NCBI GenBank assembly: GCA_944548615.1
Contig: OX155957.1
Span: 8,159,597-8,223,596, forward strand
From: Micropterix aruncella
Lineage: Eukaryota > Arthropoda > Insecta > Lepidoptera > Micropterigidae
Length of the DNA stretch: 64,000 nucleotides
Direction of reading: 5' to 3'
Part shown: positions 10,816 through 21,703 of the stretch, piece by piece
Position numbering within the stretch: the first letter of the stretch is position 1
Layout: every line of letters starts with the position of its first letter
Made by a program: the position numbers and the translations under genes
The notes under the pieces: model-generated
What the model was told of the DNA's origin: nothing
Database searches by the model: none
The model's input: the letters and a program-made list of their open reading frames with translations, nothing else

Positions 10816-13223
10816 GGTTGAATCAAATAAAGCACCAAGTACCCCGACCCCCAATCCGAGGAAAGTAAGAAATAGTCGATAATGATTAACAATTGAATAT
10901 TTTTTGGTTGTTCTTTGAACATCCATTAATACATATCCTACCTCTGTTTGTTACATAAAAACTAAAACTGTAAGACTTCTGTGCTTATTGTAAATAAATT
11001 TTAAAAGTAAACATTTCAACAACTCCTAAGTACTTAGCATGGTTTCCTATGAATAGCACTAAGTCCAACGTTTGTGTATTATAACATTGGTTAAGTGCCG
11101 TACGCTTACTCAAACGCCAAACTTAGCTAGTGATGTGCTAATGACAGGTCAAAAAACGAAAGGTTTATTGAAACAAGTTTTTGTGATAGTATGTAACACA
11201 TATTTTTTATTTAAAATTTCTAATTGTTTACACACTAAGCTTACATTATATGTTAATAAACTAATTAACATTAGAGAAATAAAATAAAACTTAAATTCTT
11301 AAAACAATAAGCTTCCATACATACATCGTTTACAAATGTGGAATTATTAGCATTTTTATATGCTAATAATTTAATTAAAATTAAAGAAATAAAAACCTAT
11401 TAATTAAAGATGGAAATTCTAGGTAGGTACCTTGGATATTAGGTGATTGTTTTAGTCTTATCAAAATTAAAATAAAATTAACACAGAATACAAACATAAG
11501 AATCACATTTTATGTGCAGAGGCGTTTGTAGAAATCTTGGTGTTCTTGTTTTCTCAGATATGGCACCATTTGAAGTAAGTCATTTTTCTTTGCGTTTGAA
11601 ATCTTTGAAGAGCAGCCAAGTTGTGGGATCATGATTCTTCTTAAATCGGCAGGACTCTTATTTCGTTTTAAGATGTTGATCACTTTCCAAGGTTCCATGG
11701 TATTTAAAGTATATCTTACTCGTACTTTGTGAATTTCGTCGCTTCGTACCTTTATCCATTGAGCTTTTGAAATGCTCATCTTGTCAGTGTTAATTAGACT
11801 ATTTGCTGCTTGTTGAAAGTCTGAGAAATCGGCAGGATTCATTTCAATGACATGAAAGGGTGTTTGTCTAGCTTCTTTTATCATTTTTACAAGATCTTCA
11901 GGGACCATGGGATTGCATACGCGTTTCCTCTTTTCTATAAGGGCGAAGTCCCTATCACAACTCAAAAAAGAGTGCCCAGTTATAAGAAACTTTTGCTGTA
12001 TTTCTTCGAATATACCGAGCTGTATCAGATAAATCCACAGAAGGATAATCATGCGATTTTTATTTTGGCCAGCACATTATCAATTTCTTTTTATATGTAG
12101 ATCCTTGGGTGAATACTTTCGCAACGCACGAAGCAATTTCGTTTCCTCCCCTACCTGTAATGCCCTCATGCCAAAGACACATATAGGCATCATTAGTATC
12201 CCCAATATGTACCCCGAGATTAAAATTTGAAAGCTGACGACTGTAGTAGATTTGAGAATGGGTTAGTGTGGGTGTCACAAGCACTTGCTGCAGATCCATT
12301 GTCGCAGTACAGGTATCGCTATTTGGTCGTTGCGATAAAATTATGTCATGTTTTAGGGTATCCAATGCTTTGTTTGCTTTAGCTTGATGAAGTTTAAGCT
12401 TTACGCTTAACTCATGTTTGTTGGCAACATTAGCTCGAACTTGTGTGCTCAGCAAATCACACGTAGAGCATGTGTCGACTCGTTTGCGTCCAAATTTTAA
12501 ATTTTTGAAGTACTTTCTGAAAGTGTCTGTAAAATTTATACGTGACGATACTCTCTGGATGCAATGCCTTAAAAGCTCTGTATAGACGATTCATGTTTAG
12601 ATCAGGGCTCAGATATTCTTTTCGGGAATCAGCCCTGCCATAGTGTGATTCTTGCCTTGGAAATGTGTCTATGTGTTGCTTGATGTCTTCTTCGATTTGT
12701 GGGCCGAACTTCCGAAATTTAGTTTTGTTGCCCCTTTTTTCGATATACGTCATTTCTCCATTCTTTATACGTTGAACGATGCCATGAATCTTCTTTTGTT
12801 TCAAATCAAAAACAGAAGCAAATGTTTTTCTACAAACTGGGAGAATGTTCCCTGAACCATCTGGCAAACAGTAACTAACTGTGCATTGACGTTTGCTTTC
12901 TTTTGGATCAGTATATGTTCCATTTCGCCTTCTTTTAACGTCTACTATGTTTATTAAACTCATCAGGTATGACCCTTGCTTTTCATTGCTGTCGAGTTTG
13001 TAGAATTCGCGAAATAGGTAATTTTTTTGGTCAGAATTTATTTCGTTACACTTTTTGAAACATTTGCAATTGATCTGTAAGAGAGAAAAATATACATTAG
13101 AAAAATATACGATATTTTGCAAAATTTTAAATGGTCAGGGTGTCATACAATTTCTATCTTTATCTATATATTTATTTCGATTAGTCATTAGTCGTAATTT
13201 GAATTAACTATAATTGAAACTAC

Positions 13224-13296
13224 CTGCCATGATTTAGGTATCGAGGAGATTAACCCATCTGTGTTTACATAAATGTGACACAAGCAGCGAGGACGC
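13224..13296 (-). CDS. Probable second exon of the DUF7869-like unit
   Basis: It lies between a CAAG acceptor and a CAG|GTAGTT donor and encodes RPRCLCHIYVNTDGLISS then IPKSWQ. It joins in phase 0 through a 149-bp intron to INCKCFKKCNE, reproducing the family's Cys-spaced N-terminal pattern. Confidence 0.55.
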
Positions 13297-13392
13297 CTTG
13301 CTTGATAGGTTCCAACCAACCAAAAGAAAATCAACATAATTTCATCTCAATATCAGAATCAGAATGTACCTATTTAATATATAGATGGAACA

Positions 13393-13640
13393 GATTGACA
13401 TATAGAATAAACCTACAACATTTTAGCCCGATCGGCCGAACCGTTTAGGAGTGAACAATGAAAATTTCAAACGAAGGTTCTTGCCAGTTCTTCTAGATAT
13501 TTGAGAAGTGGTGTGACGATATTGACATATATAATAAATCTAATAAATCTCAGCCCGTTCGCCGAACCGTTTAGGAAAACTTTCCAGCGAAGTTTCTTGC
13601 CAGTTCTTCTAGGAAGTAAAAAATTAGCTAAGAACACTCT
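13393..13640. repeat. Two-unit tandem repeat, about 128 bp period
   Basis: ATTGACATAT at 13393 recurs at 13521. Both are followed by an AATAAA-like stretch, a GCCGAACCGTTTAGGA block and TTCTTGCCAGTTCTTCTAG. It lies in the presumed first intron of the DUF7869-like unit. Confidence 0.7.
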
Positions 13641-13905
13641 CGATCAAGTCACTTTTCTGACAAAAAACTTTGATAGCTACGATTCCACGAGATTGATACA
13701 GATCCACAGATACACAAGTTAAACACCCCTTTTTTGGTCGGGGGTTAAAAACAATTTTACTCAATCATCATTAAATGATTTGTAAAGTTTTCAAACTAAA
13801 TCAAGAATTTGAAATAATAATCGCAATATGTAATATTTGCACATCACTAGCCCCGCGACATGGCGCGCGAATGAACCTGTCAAGAAAACACAAAATGAAT
13901 CATAC

Positions 13906-14051
13906 TTTGCTGAAATGGTCTTCGTGGTAGTGGAAGTATACTCCATTCCTTGGATTTTGCGCTTTTTATTTGCACTGTAGTCAGTAAAACACCTTTTTTT
14001 GTTGAGATTTTTCGGGAGAGCGCGCGAAGCGTGCGCATCTCGGTCGGTCAT
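13906..14051 (-). CDS. Probable first exon of the DUF7869-like unit
   Basis: ATG at 14051 opens 48 codons rich in Lys, Arg and Ser (MTDRDAHASRALPKNLNKKR) and ends AA|GTATGA. The phase fits the exon at 13296. It is assigned mainly by position and phase. Confidence 0.45.
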
Positions 14052-14274
14052 TTTGGTACAAACTGAAGTTATTCACGCGTGGCATTTAGTGCCGTTTAAA
14101 GTTCCTCTGTGATGGCGGTTGGCGAACTCGCGATGTTCACACCAGTTTCTTTGGTAGACTGAGGCACGCAGGAACTAAGTGCGGTGTTGGGGTTAATAGC
14201 GATGGTATATAGAACCAAACCACATACTTAGTTTGAAAAGTGAATTTTTGGTACTTAGTGCCTATTTTACTTCA

Positions 14275-14560
14275 ACCATTCAATTGCCATAATATTGCAA
14301 ATGCCATCACCCGGAATGTTGAATGCTCTTGTTTCATCTCTAAATAATATCTTGGTCATAGGAAAATAATAAATTTCCCATGAAAAATCTAAACCTGCGA
14401 TTTCCGCTTCAAACTTTATGGTTTCGAAGGTGAAGTACATGGGTGGTAAGGTGAATGAGACCTAATCTAACCTCCCACAGCTGGTGGTTAATCTGGAGTC
14501 CACTGGCCAATAATATTATGCAAGGTCCGACTAGTCTCTTGTCATTTCTTGATAGAGAAA
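14275..14560 (+). mobile_element. RLE-type retrotransposon 3' fragment, old
   Basis: It shares ATATTGCAAATGCCATCACCC and the CCTCCCACAGC 3' UTR blocks with the other copies, with many substitutions. Confidence 0.7.
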
Positions 14561-15077
14561 ATAAATGTGGAAGACTCAAAATGTCTTGTTCGTCGGTACG
14601 TCAGTAGAGGATATGGAAAATGTTGGTTTTTCGATGAAAAATATTTGATTAAAAAACATTTCAACAAATAAAGTGATGAGAGTTATTGGTTAAACCTCTA
14701 CGGAAGCCTCCCAGTTGATTAGCATAGTTCAGAATAGATTTACATTACAAGGCTTCTGTGATATTTCATAGGACGTTACCTATGGAAGAGTAAATAAACA
14801 TTAGTTTCGTGGAAAGCTGTAAAAACTTCGGCTTGGATACATCAAGATATTATTCTTGAGTTAGTAGTTTATCGCAATTATGCAACCAATAGTATTCGCT
14901 TTAGCAGCCCAATCATTTAATGGTCATAAGGCTCGTTCCATTCAGATCTGGCTTGAGAAAAAGGTTATTGATTTTATATAAGCTGTCCTCGAGCCCAGAT
15001 TTAAATCGATTACATGCTGTCATCAGTTTTAAATAGTGTATTCTAAGCATCATAACAATGTGACGGAGAGACCCCAC

Positions 15078-15110
15078 ATTGATTAATGATTGCTTCAGAG
15101 ATGAAGCAAT
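15078..15110. repeat. Hairpin at the 5' junction of the RNase H LINE
   Basis: AATGATTGCTTC and GAAGCAATCATT face each other around AGAGAT. Confidence 0.75.
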
Positions 15111-16210
15111 CATTCTTGGCAGCAGTGTTGTCAACATCCCACTTTAATCTCACTTTAAGGCTGATAATTTATAATCAATCGAAAGGCAATTATACAGCGG
15201 CAATCGACAGAATACCCAAAACTATGATCTTCTGGAAAGAATATGCCATATCATTAACAGAAGACTCAAAAGAAGCACTGAATCAAACGGACCTAAGAAT
15301 CTACACAGATGGATCAAAAACCAACAAAGGTACAGGATGTGGTGTCTTCTCGGAAGACCTAAATATACACATCTTCAAACCACTCGGAGCACACAACACA
15401 GTTTTCCAAGCAGAATGTATGGGAATAATAGAAGCTTGCAACGCAGTGAAACAGCGGCAGCTAAAACACGAAAACATATGTATTCTATCGGACAGCAAGT
15501 CAGTGCTACAGGCACTGGGAAGCGATAGATTTACATCTGGGCTCATATACGAATGCCACCAAAGCCTCCTCGAGGTATGCGGAAAAGGCAATAAGGTGAC
15601 ACTGAAATGGATCAAGGGACACAGTAACTCAAGAGGAAACGATGCTGCGGATGAACTAGCCCGTAAGGGCTCAGACACACCGGCATACGGACCCGAACCT
15701 ATCGTGCCCCTACCCTACTCGCACATAAACAACCAACTTGACAACCACTACAAACAACTACATCAAACACACTGGAAAGAGATAGACACCTGCAGACAAA
15801 CCAAAGAAATAGTAGTGGAATACAACCACAAACTTACCAAAACACTTCTAAGGACAAAAAGGCCCCAACTACGCAAACTAAAGGGACTGATAACAGGACA
15901 CAACACACTAAACAAACACCTCTTCAACATGGGCGGAACGAATAGCCCTATGTGCAGAGCATGCATGGAGGCGGAAGAAACCACAAAACACATTCTGCTA
16001 GATTGTAAACAGGTAGAAGTATACAGGACAAAACACCTTGGGACTCCAGGCACCCTGCGCGAGGCAGCAGGAAACCTGAAAGCCCTGCTGGCTTTCGTCG
16101 AGGAGCTGGGGTGGGTGGAATAGCGCTACCCCCGTTACACGCAAAATAGGCACACTGGATGTCGACTTGCGGAGGAACGCCCAGTACAACTAACTAACTA
16201 ACTAACTAAG
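15086..16210 (+). mobile_element. Non-LTR retrotransposon 3' end with RNase H domain
   Basis: 345 codons without a break. RNase H catalytic residues are all visible: Asp75 in YTDGSK, Glu110 in FQAEC, Asp136 in LSDSKSV, His179 in IKGHS and Asp189 in AADELA. A CRAC...H...C knuckle follows (CRACMEAEETTKHILLDC). RT and endonuclease are lost upstream. The 3' end is an (AACT)n run at 16188-16209. This layout fits I/R1/Loa-group LINEs. The first 40 or so codons may be flanking sequence: the 5' junction (15078-15110) is a 12-bp hairpin. The open frame suggests a young insertion. Confidence 0.87.
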
Positions 16211-16214
16211 GCAA

Positions 16215-17410
16215 TTATAAAATTATTTATCATATTCACTATTCTATTTCTAAGATAAAACTACACATTCAAAATTATTTTCCATAAATTTGAAAATAAA
16301 TAATTGTCAATTACTAATCTTCAATTAGTATTATAATCCATTTGTTTTTTTTTCGAAATTAAAATAAAACTTTCATTGCTATAAACTATTTGCAACCTCA
16401 ACCTAAAAAAAATATATTCAAGTGCCTTACTTTAAGAAGCACAGTCTTTTGCGGTCTGTTTTTTTATTTTAAATGTTGATATAATACAGTTTTGAACCAA
16501 AGCTCATCGTACGAGGAAACCCATGGATTTGTTCATGGTTTCAGTATAGACACTAAACCACTCTTTGTTCAGAAGAGTGAATAATTTGTTATTGTAAGTT
16601 TTTTTTGTATTATTTTATATTAGAAACTGAAGGCTTGCTGGGAAAAACGATCAATGTATTTTTTGTTTTTTGAGATGAGACTTTTTTTTGACGTATTGTA
16701 TTTTTTTTTAGAAACTCAACTATATTTGAGATTTGTTTACAGTCTAAATATACTTTTTTCTCACTCGAACTAACCCTGGCTAAAAGTCATATTTTATGTT
16801 AGTAAATTTGAAAAATGTAATTACCAAAAAATTGACAAAAGGGACATTGATCATTTTCCCCCGTAACACTACAACTGTTATTTGGCCGACTACCAATATT
16901 AAATTTACGTACCTGTAACAAATTCTTGGATTACGACTGTATGACATTTCGCGAATTAATTGTTATAACCGCACTGTTTTAAAATTGTATGCCATGTGAC
17001 TATTGCTTCTCTTGAGATTGTGGTTCTCACACTTTCTACCTCTATTGCCATATTTCTTTATTTTCTAAAAAAAGATTGGCCAAAATCGACCAAATTTTAT
17101 TGTCTGTTTCGTTGGTTTTTTTTACTTAACGTAGTTATAAGAATGGGGATCATTTTAGGCCCCTTTAATAAGTGATATAATAAGGGTTCTCTGTTTAATT
17201 CATAGGAAAAGAATTAATTCTATTAAGGATATTTTTAGAAAAATGACTATGAAATGGGGATGTTTACAGCCATTTTCTCCCATTAGAGGGCGACTGTTGA
17301 TGAAAAGTATAAAGTGGACGACACACTGCCCCCAGTGAGGATCCCTACGAAGCTTGTTCTGTGAGAAGTGAGAGAGAGCATTGATAATTTAATTTGTTAG
17401 GCAGGGTGAA
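16215..17410. other. No gene or repeat recognised
   Basis: AT-rich, with long T and A runs. All frames are short. No domain, tRNA or inverted repeat was seen. Confidence 0.6.
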
Positions 17411-17417
17411 GAGTATC

Positions 17418-18394
17418 ACATTTTTATGCGGGGGCCACACTAACGGTAAACGCCAATGCCCATCATCGCGATAAATATTAACGTGTTAATTGAGTGGCTT
17501 GAATGTTCTACATCAACGCCCATTCTTGGCAATAAAATTGGCGTTAACCCGTCGAACATCGGAGGCATTTTGCGTCGATTGACAGATCCCGCGCAACCGT
17601 TTTGGCCGGCCCTTATATATATCATATAAATATATAAAATACACGACTAACAAGATTAATATTACTAGATAACAAGAGGGAATTTATGATAAAAACGATA
17701 TTGTCGGTATTTATTTACAAAATCGACCAAAAAGTTGCAGTGCAGTTTTTTGCGGGCGAAGGCTGGCAGTTATGATCCTTGGATTTCAAACAAGATGGAC
17801 GTTGACGCTGCTACACTGTATTTCATGAGTGTAATTTTTTATTTGAACATATTTTATCATTACTGAATGAAAAAAAAAAGAACACAAAGAAAAAGAAGAT
17901 GTTTAGATTTGTTTAGATGGGTCCTTAAATAACTCATTAGGGTTTCCTTTTTCTTTTTAATTTCTTCGATTGTTGTTTTAAATTGTAATAATCCCATTAT
18001 TCATCACCAAGCGTCGTTTTGTGATGCACGATTCTTGTAACTTTTGTGTCTTGGATCCCACAAACATGGCTCTGTTTCCAGAATTTCGAGAAACACAATG
18101 ACTTTCTCGTTAGTTCACTATTACCATATTACACTATGTCCACTATTAACACTAGTCCATATATTACCGAAGACAAACACGTGTGATCCCGTCGCGCTCA
18201 CGGTTCACAATGCAAAACGTAGTGTGGTCGCTTCAACGCATTAATTCTCTTTGATGTAATGCCACCCGAGCTATCGCCTAATGTCAAACGGAATGTTAAT
18301 GCCGTTGCAAAATTATCGCAATGTCCTAGCTACACCAACGTTAAACGTCCATCATCGCAATAATTAACGGCATTTCCCGTTAGTGTGGCCCCAG
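17418..18394. mobile_element. About 975-bp TIR element
   Basis: Ends GGGGCCACACTAACGG and the reverse CCGTTAGTGTGGCCCC. The similarity continues through CATCATCGCGATAA-like subterminal blocks. No transposase and no clear target duplication. A piece recurs at 60.89-61.07 kb. Confidence 0.75.
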
Positions 18395-18399
18395 GGTAA

Positions 18400-19370
18400 G
18401 GGTGATTCTGTGCATCAAACTAAACATGATTTTTTTTTATTTTAACCTTCCTAAAAAAAGTTTTTTTTTCTACAAACAAAAGGAGAGGAGATTTTTGGAG
18501 AAAAAAGGAGATTTTTTGTACAGATGGTTATTCTGCATGAAAAACTTAATTGAAAGTAATCTACAACTTTTTTGACTTAGGCCTTTGTTACTGAAAAAAA
18601 AAAACAATATCCAAAAGTTTAACATAAAAACTCTTTCCTTTACCAATGCTTAAATCAAAAAAGTCTTTTAATACAGTTTTTATCTAGAATAAATAACATG
18701 TACAAATAAATCTCCTAATATCCAAAAACATGTTTTTCCATTTAAAAAAAAAATCTGGATTTACAGAATCACCCAGGGAATGCGAGTCGTTTACCCAGTT
18801 ATTTGTATATATGGACCGGAAAAGAATGGTTTCATGGGTATCAAACTGTGATCAAACTTAACCGTATCAAACTCTTCCCATGTGGGCAGCGAAATAGCTG
18901 GCACATTTTCCAACCATAATTCTTTAACCCTGCAAAGGTCCCTTCTCATTAAGTCACGCCAGTGATCACGCGGACTACTGTGAACCTTTTTAATTTCAAG
19001 TTTTTCAAATAAACCGCTTATGTAAAATAATTTTTAAACTTTTATTTCAACAAAAAAAATACCCTTCTCTTAGAATTAAATTACCAAACAACGCAAAACT
19101 TCCCAAACTTTAGCAAAATGAAAACAAAGAAAACTTAAACGAATCTAACGGACTCAATATCGTTTGCTTCTTGAAGGCTTCAATATGATTATGCGTAAGT
19201 TTTCTATCCATAGTTCCCTAGAAAAAATATTATTTGTACTAAACGTCTACAGAACTAAAAACCATAGTAAATTAATTAAAACAAAGAATCGCATACAGCA
19301 AAAAGCGAAAAAAAGAACATTACAAAAATACTTTCGTAACAGGTCGCGCGGGTTACATAAGTAGACTATG
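18400..19370. other. No gene recognised
   Basis: AT-rich with poly-T and poly-A runs. A 66-codon frame (19164-19364) is Lys/Ile-rich and looks like chance. Confidence 0.55.
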
Positions 19371-19378
19371 AAGTTTAA

Positions 19379-19537
19379 CCGTTTCATCTGGCTCGTCGCC
19401 GGTGCACCAATCAAACTGAGCTATGTTGCGCTAATGAGCTTTAAGTATACGAGTCCCAAGCTCCGCGCTTATGCAGATTCCTAGTAAATTATTTTCTAAG
19501 GTGGTCTACATATGTAGACGGCGCGACCACTGCAGGG
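19379..19537. mobile_element. Possible short TTAA-flanked MITE
   Basis: TTAA at 19375-19378 and 19538-19541 bound 159 bp with weakly matching ends (CCGTTTCATCTGG and the reverse of CCCTGCAGTGG). Confidence 0.35.
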
Positions 19538-20387
19538 TTAAAAAATATATATATGTAAGGGAAAATGAGAGCCGCAATCTGGCAACATTGCTGTCTGTCA
19601 AACTGCCATATTTTCTTTCTCTCAAGTGCATATAATATTTTATCAATGTTCATATTGCTCCTCGCACACCGAGCTTTGTAGGGATGCTCCGTCGGGCAGT
19701 GCGTGGTCACACCTTTGAGGATCAGGGTAGACACACTAATCCCACGTACGCAACACATGATGACATCCTGGATGGACACTTGAATTCGCATGCTTAGACA
19801 AACTTATTGCAATGTTGCAACGTTGCAAAATGGTAATTGTGTCAAAGCATGCAAATTCAAGGGTCCTGCCTCGGGATTCTGAATCGAATATCCTTATTTG
19901 TCAGCGTTATATTCAAATTTCAATTGTCTGGGTGGGAATCGTCGGTAATTATTTCTGAATGGGGATATCTCCTGTTATTTCCCAGGTATCTGCTAGAGGA
20001 CCTAGAGCAACAACATGCAGAAGACATCTCTCGTGCTGTCGTCTGTCCTAACCTTACTTCTGACGATTGAAGGACTAAAATCGCCTTCAGAATCGCAAAT
20101 ATCGTTGAGTGACGACAGTCAAGTATCGTATTGTCACTACAGAATCCGGGGGCAGATGTCATTATGAGTGTTGTACATGGGCAAGTGTGCCAAAAAGTCA
20201 TGGAACTCATCCCCTACATTATAAATGCTGAGCGAAGATAAGTTTGATTCATTGATGTACATATTTTTCTATATTTTTAAACTTGAAATTAAATGTTGCT
20301 CATTGAAATTAAATGTTGAATGGTATTTGCGTAATATTTTGTTTTATTGTGACTTGGGCTTTGGGCAAAAGGTCGGATCTTTTCAGA

Positions 20388-20752
20388 GCATACTAAGATA
20401 GACCACGCGAACAGCCTGAGGAATCGAAAGAGAAAGCTGCATATGAGCCCCCTCTATCCTTGTCGCGCATGCGCAGGACATATATACTGAGACATATGTA
20501 CTGAGTGTACATCGTATTTTTAAGTTTTTGTTGTAGCTGTTTCAATTTAAAATTTTATATAAAATTATTCGGAATTAGAGAATTTCGAATTATGTGTTAT
20601 ATATTCAACCAAAGAATGACGCGCATGCGCGACTAGACAAGGATAGAAGGGTGGGGGCATGTGCGGCTATCTCTTTCTATTCCGCTATCGCATTACTCAC
20701 AGTCCACTTTCGTACTCCCGCGGTCGTCTACACGTCTTCTAGTATACAAAGA
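20388..20752. mobile_element. CATACTA-ended TIR element, copy 1
   Basis: Same family as 33030-33297, with CATACTAAGATAGACCACGCG at the left and CTTCTAGTATA at the right. It is longer through an internal AT-rich stretch. Confidence 0.65.
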
Positions 20753-20928
20753 TAATTTAATAATGCTAGTATACTGAATCTTTTTAGTAGTTTTTTGTAT
20801 GTTCGCGGTTCGTGTGTGCGTTTTTGACGTTTGAGGCGAAAGGGCAGAAAATGATGGACTGGATATTACTGATTGTGGTGTTGCCATTATTTTGGAATAG
20901 TTGCATTTTGCTGTAAAAATAGGGTCCC

Positions 20929-21330
20929 ATCAAACTTGCAGAAGGCAAATTTGCAGACGGCAATCTTGCAGACGGCATTCTTGCAGGCGGCAGTTTTGCA
21001 GAAGGCAATCTTGCAGAAGGCAGTTTTGCAAATGTCAAAATGACCTAACCTAACCTAACAGAAAAACTTAAAACATTTTTTTTAATGTTTAGTTTGATGT
21101 ATAAAAGTCATCCACTACAAGGATGCCGGTAATTAATGTCACTTCGATTTTAGGGAAAGAAAAACTTAACCTAACCTAACCTAACAGAAAAACTTAAAAA
21201 CTGTACTGAAGGTTGCCGCCTGCAAGGTTGCTTCCTGCAAGGTTGCCTCCTGCAAATCTGCCCTCAACAAATTTGGAGCTGTCAAAAGTGACATTTGTGC
21301 AAAATTGCCGCATGCAAAACTGGCGCCCCC
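20929..21330. repeat. Inverted 15-bp minisatellite pair with (CCTAA)n, upstream of Rab39
   Basis: 20929-21048 has about seven 15-bp TTGCAGAAGGCAATC-like units. 21205-21330 has the same kind of units inverted. Between them (C)CTAACCTAACCTAACAGAAAA occurs twice in direct orientation. Units read as A-x-G-N-L quintets on either strand, but no gene surrounds them. The Rab39 ATG is 270 bp beyond. Confidence 0.85.
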
Positions 21331-21595
21331 CTAAAAATATTGAATGATTTCTCCGATATTTGGCATAAATGTCGGAAGAAATCATTGTGTTCGCTCGCCG
21401 GCCTTGGATTTTGTAATTTGGTCGTCAAACAACTGCAAACAACCAACCACACGCATCGCCGTCGTCTGTCATTCATTGTTCGACTGATTTGATTATGCGT
21501 CACGAGTCAGTCGCTCTCTACTATTGTTAAAAAATAGGTCCGCAGTTGTGTTATTGTTTTCGTTCCATGATTTTGCTATTTGTGCGTTTTTCATA

Positions 21596-21703
21596 ATGGT
21601 GGATCCGATATTCGATTACCAATTCCGACTGATATTGATCGGCGACAGCACGGTCGGGAAGAGTTCTCTTTTGAAGTATTTTACCGATGGAAAATTCGCA
21701 GAG
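21596..21703 (+). CDS. Rab39: Rab39 exon 1
   Basis: It encodes 36 residues from Met through the P-loop to GKFAE and ends in phase 0 at a GTGCGT donor. Confidence 0.95.

Larger units (their letters stand above)
11510..14051 (-). pseudogene. Decayed copy of an uncharacterised multicopy insect protein family (DUF7869-like)
   Basis: Three blocks in different frames (13074-12457, 12455-12060, 12052-11510) read consecutively as one protein family that I know from many insect genomes as uncharacterised LOC proteins, tentatively the DUF7869 family. Seen: a Cys-rich start (INCKCFKKCNE), VCRKTF, a ESHYGRADSRKEYLSPDLN block, TCSTC (in the shifted frame), ATMDLQQVLVTP, GGQNKN (third frame), and GHSFLSCDRDFALIEK. 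Two probable upstream exons are 14051-13906 (Met start, Lys/Arg-rich) and 13296-13224 (RPRCLCHIYVNTDG), which join in phase to 13074. The first frame change is a one-base gain or two-base loss near 12530. The second is an approximately 14-bp loss near 12070 that removes most of a conserved WSDxCGG-type motif. The family's multicopy nature suggests a mobile-element origin, but its function is unknown. Confidence 0.72.

Noticed and set aside
14913..15137. 74-codon minus-strand frame upstream of the RNase H LINE
   Set aside because: Its ending NRFKSGLEDS faintly resembles LINE tails, but no second motif supports it.
15301..15678. 125-codon minus-strand frame
   Set aside because: Antisense shadow of the RNase H LINE frame, with no recognisable motif.
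20929..21048. Pentapeptide-repeat-like peptide
   Set aside because: Only 39 codons, stops on both sides, a 15-bp minisatellite explains the pattern and the same array occurs inverted nearby.
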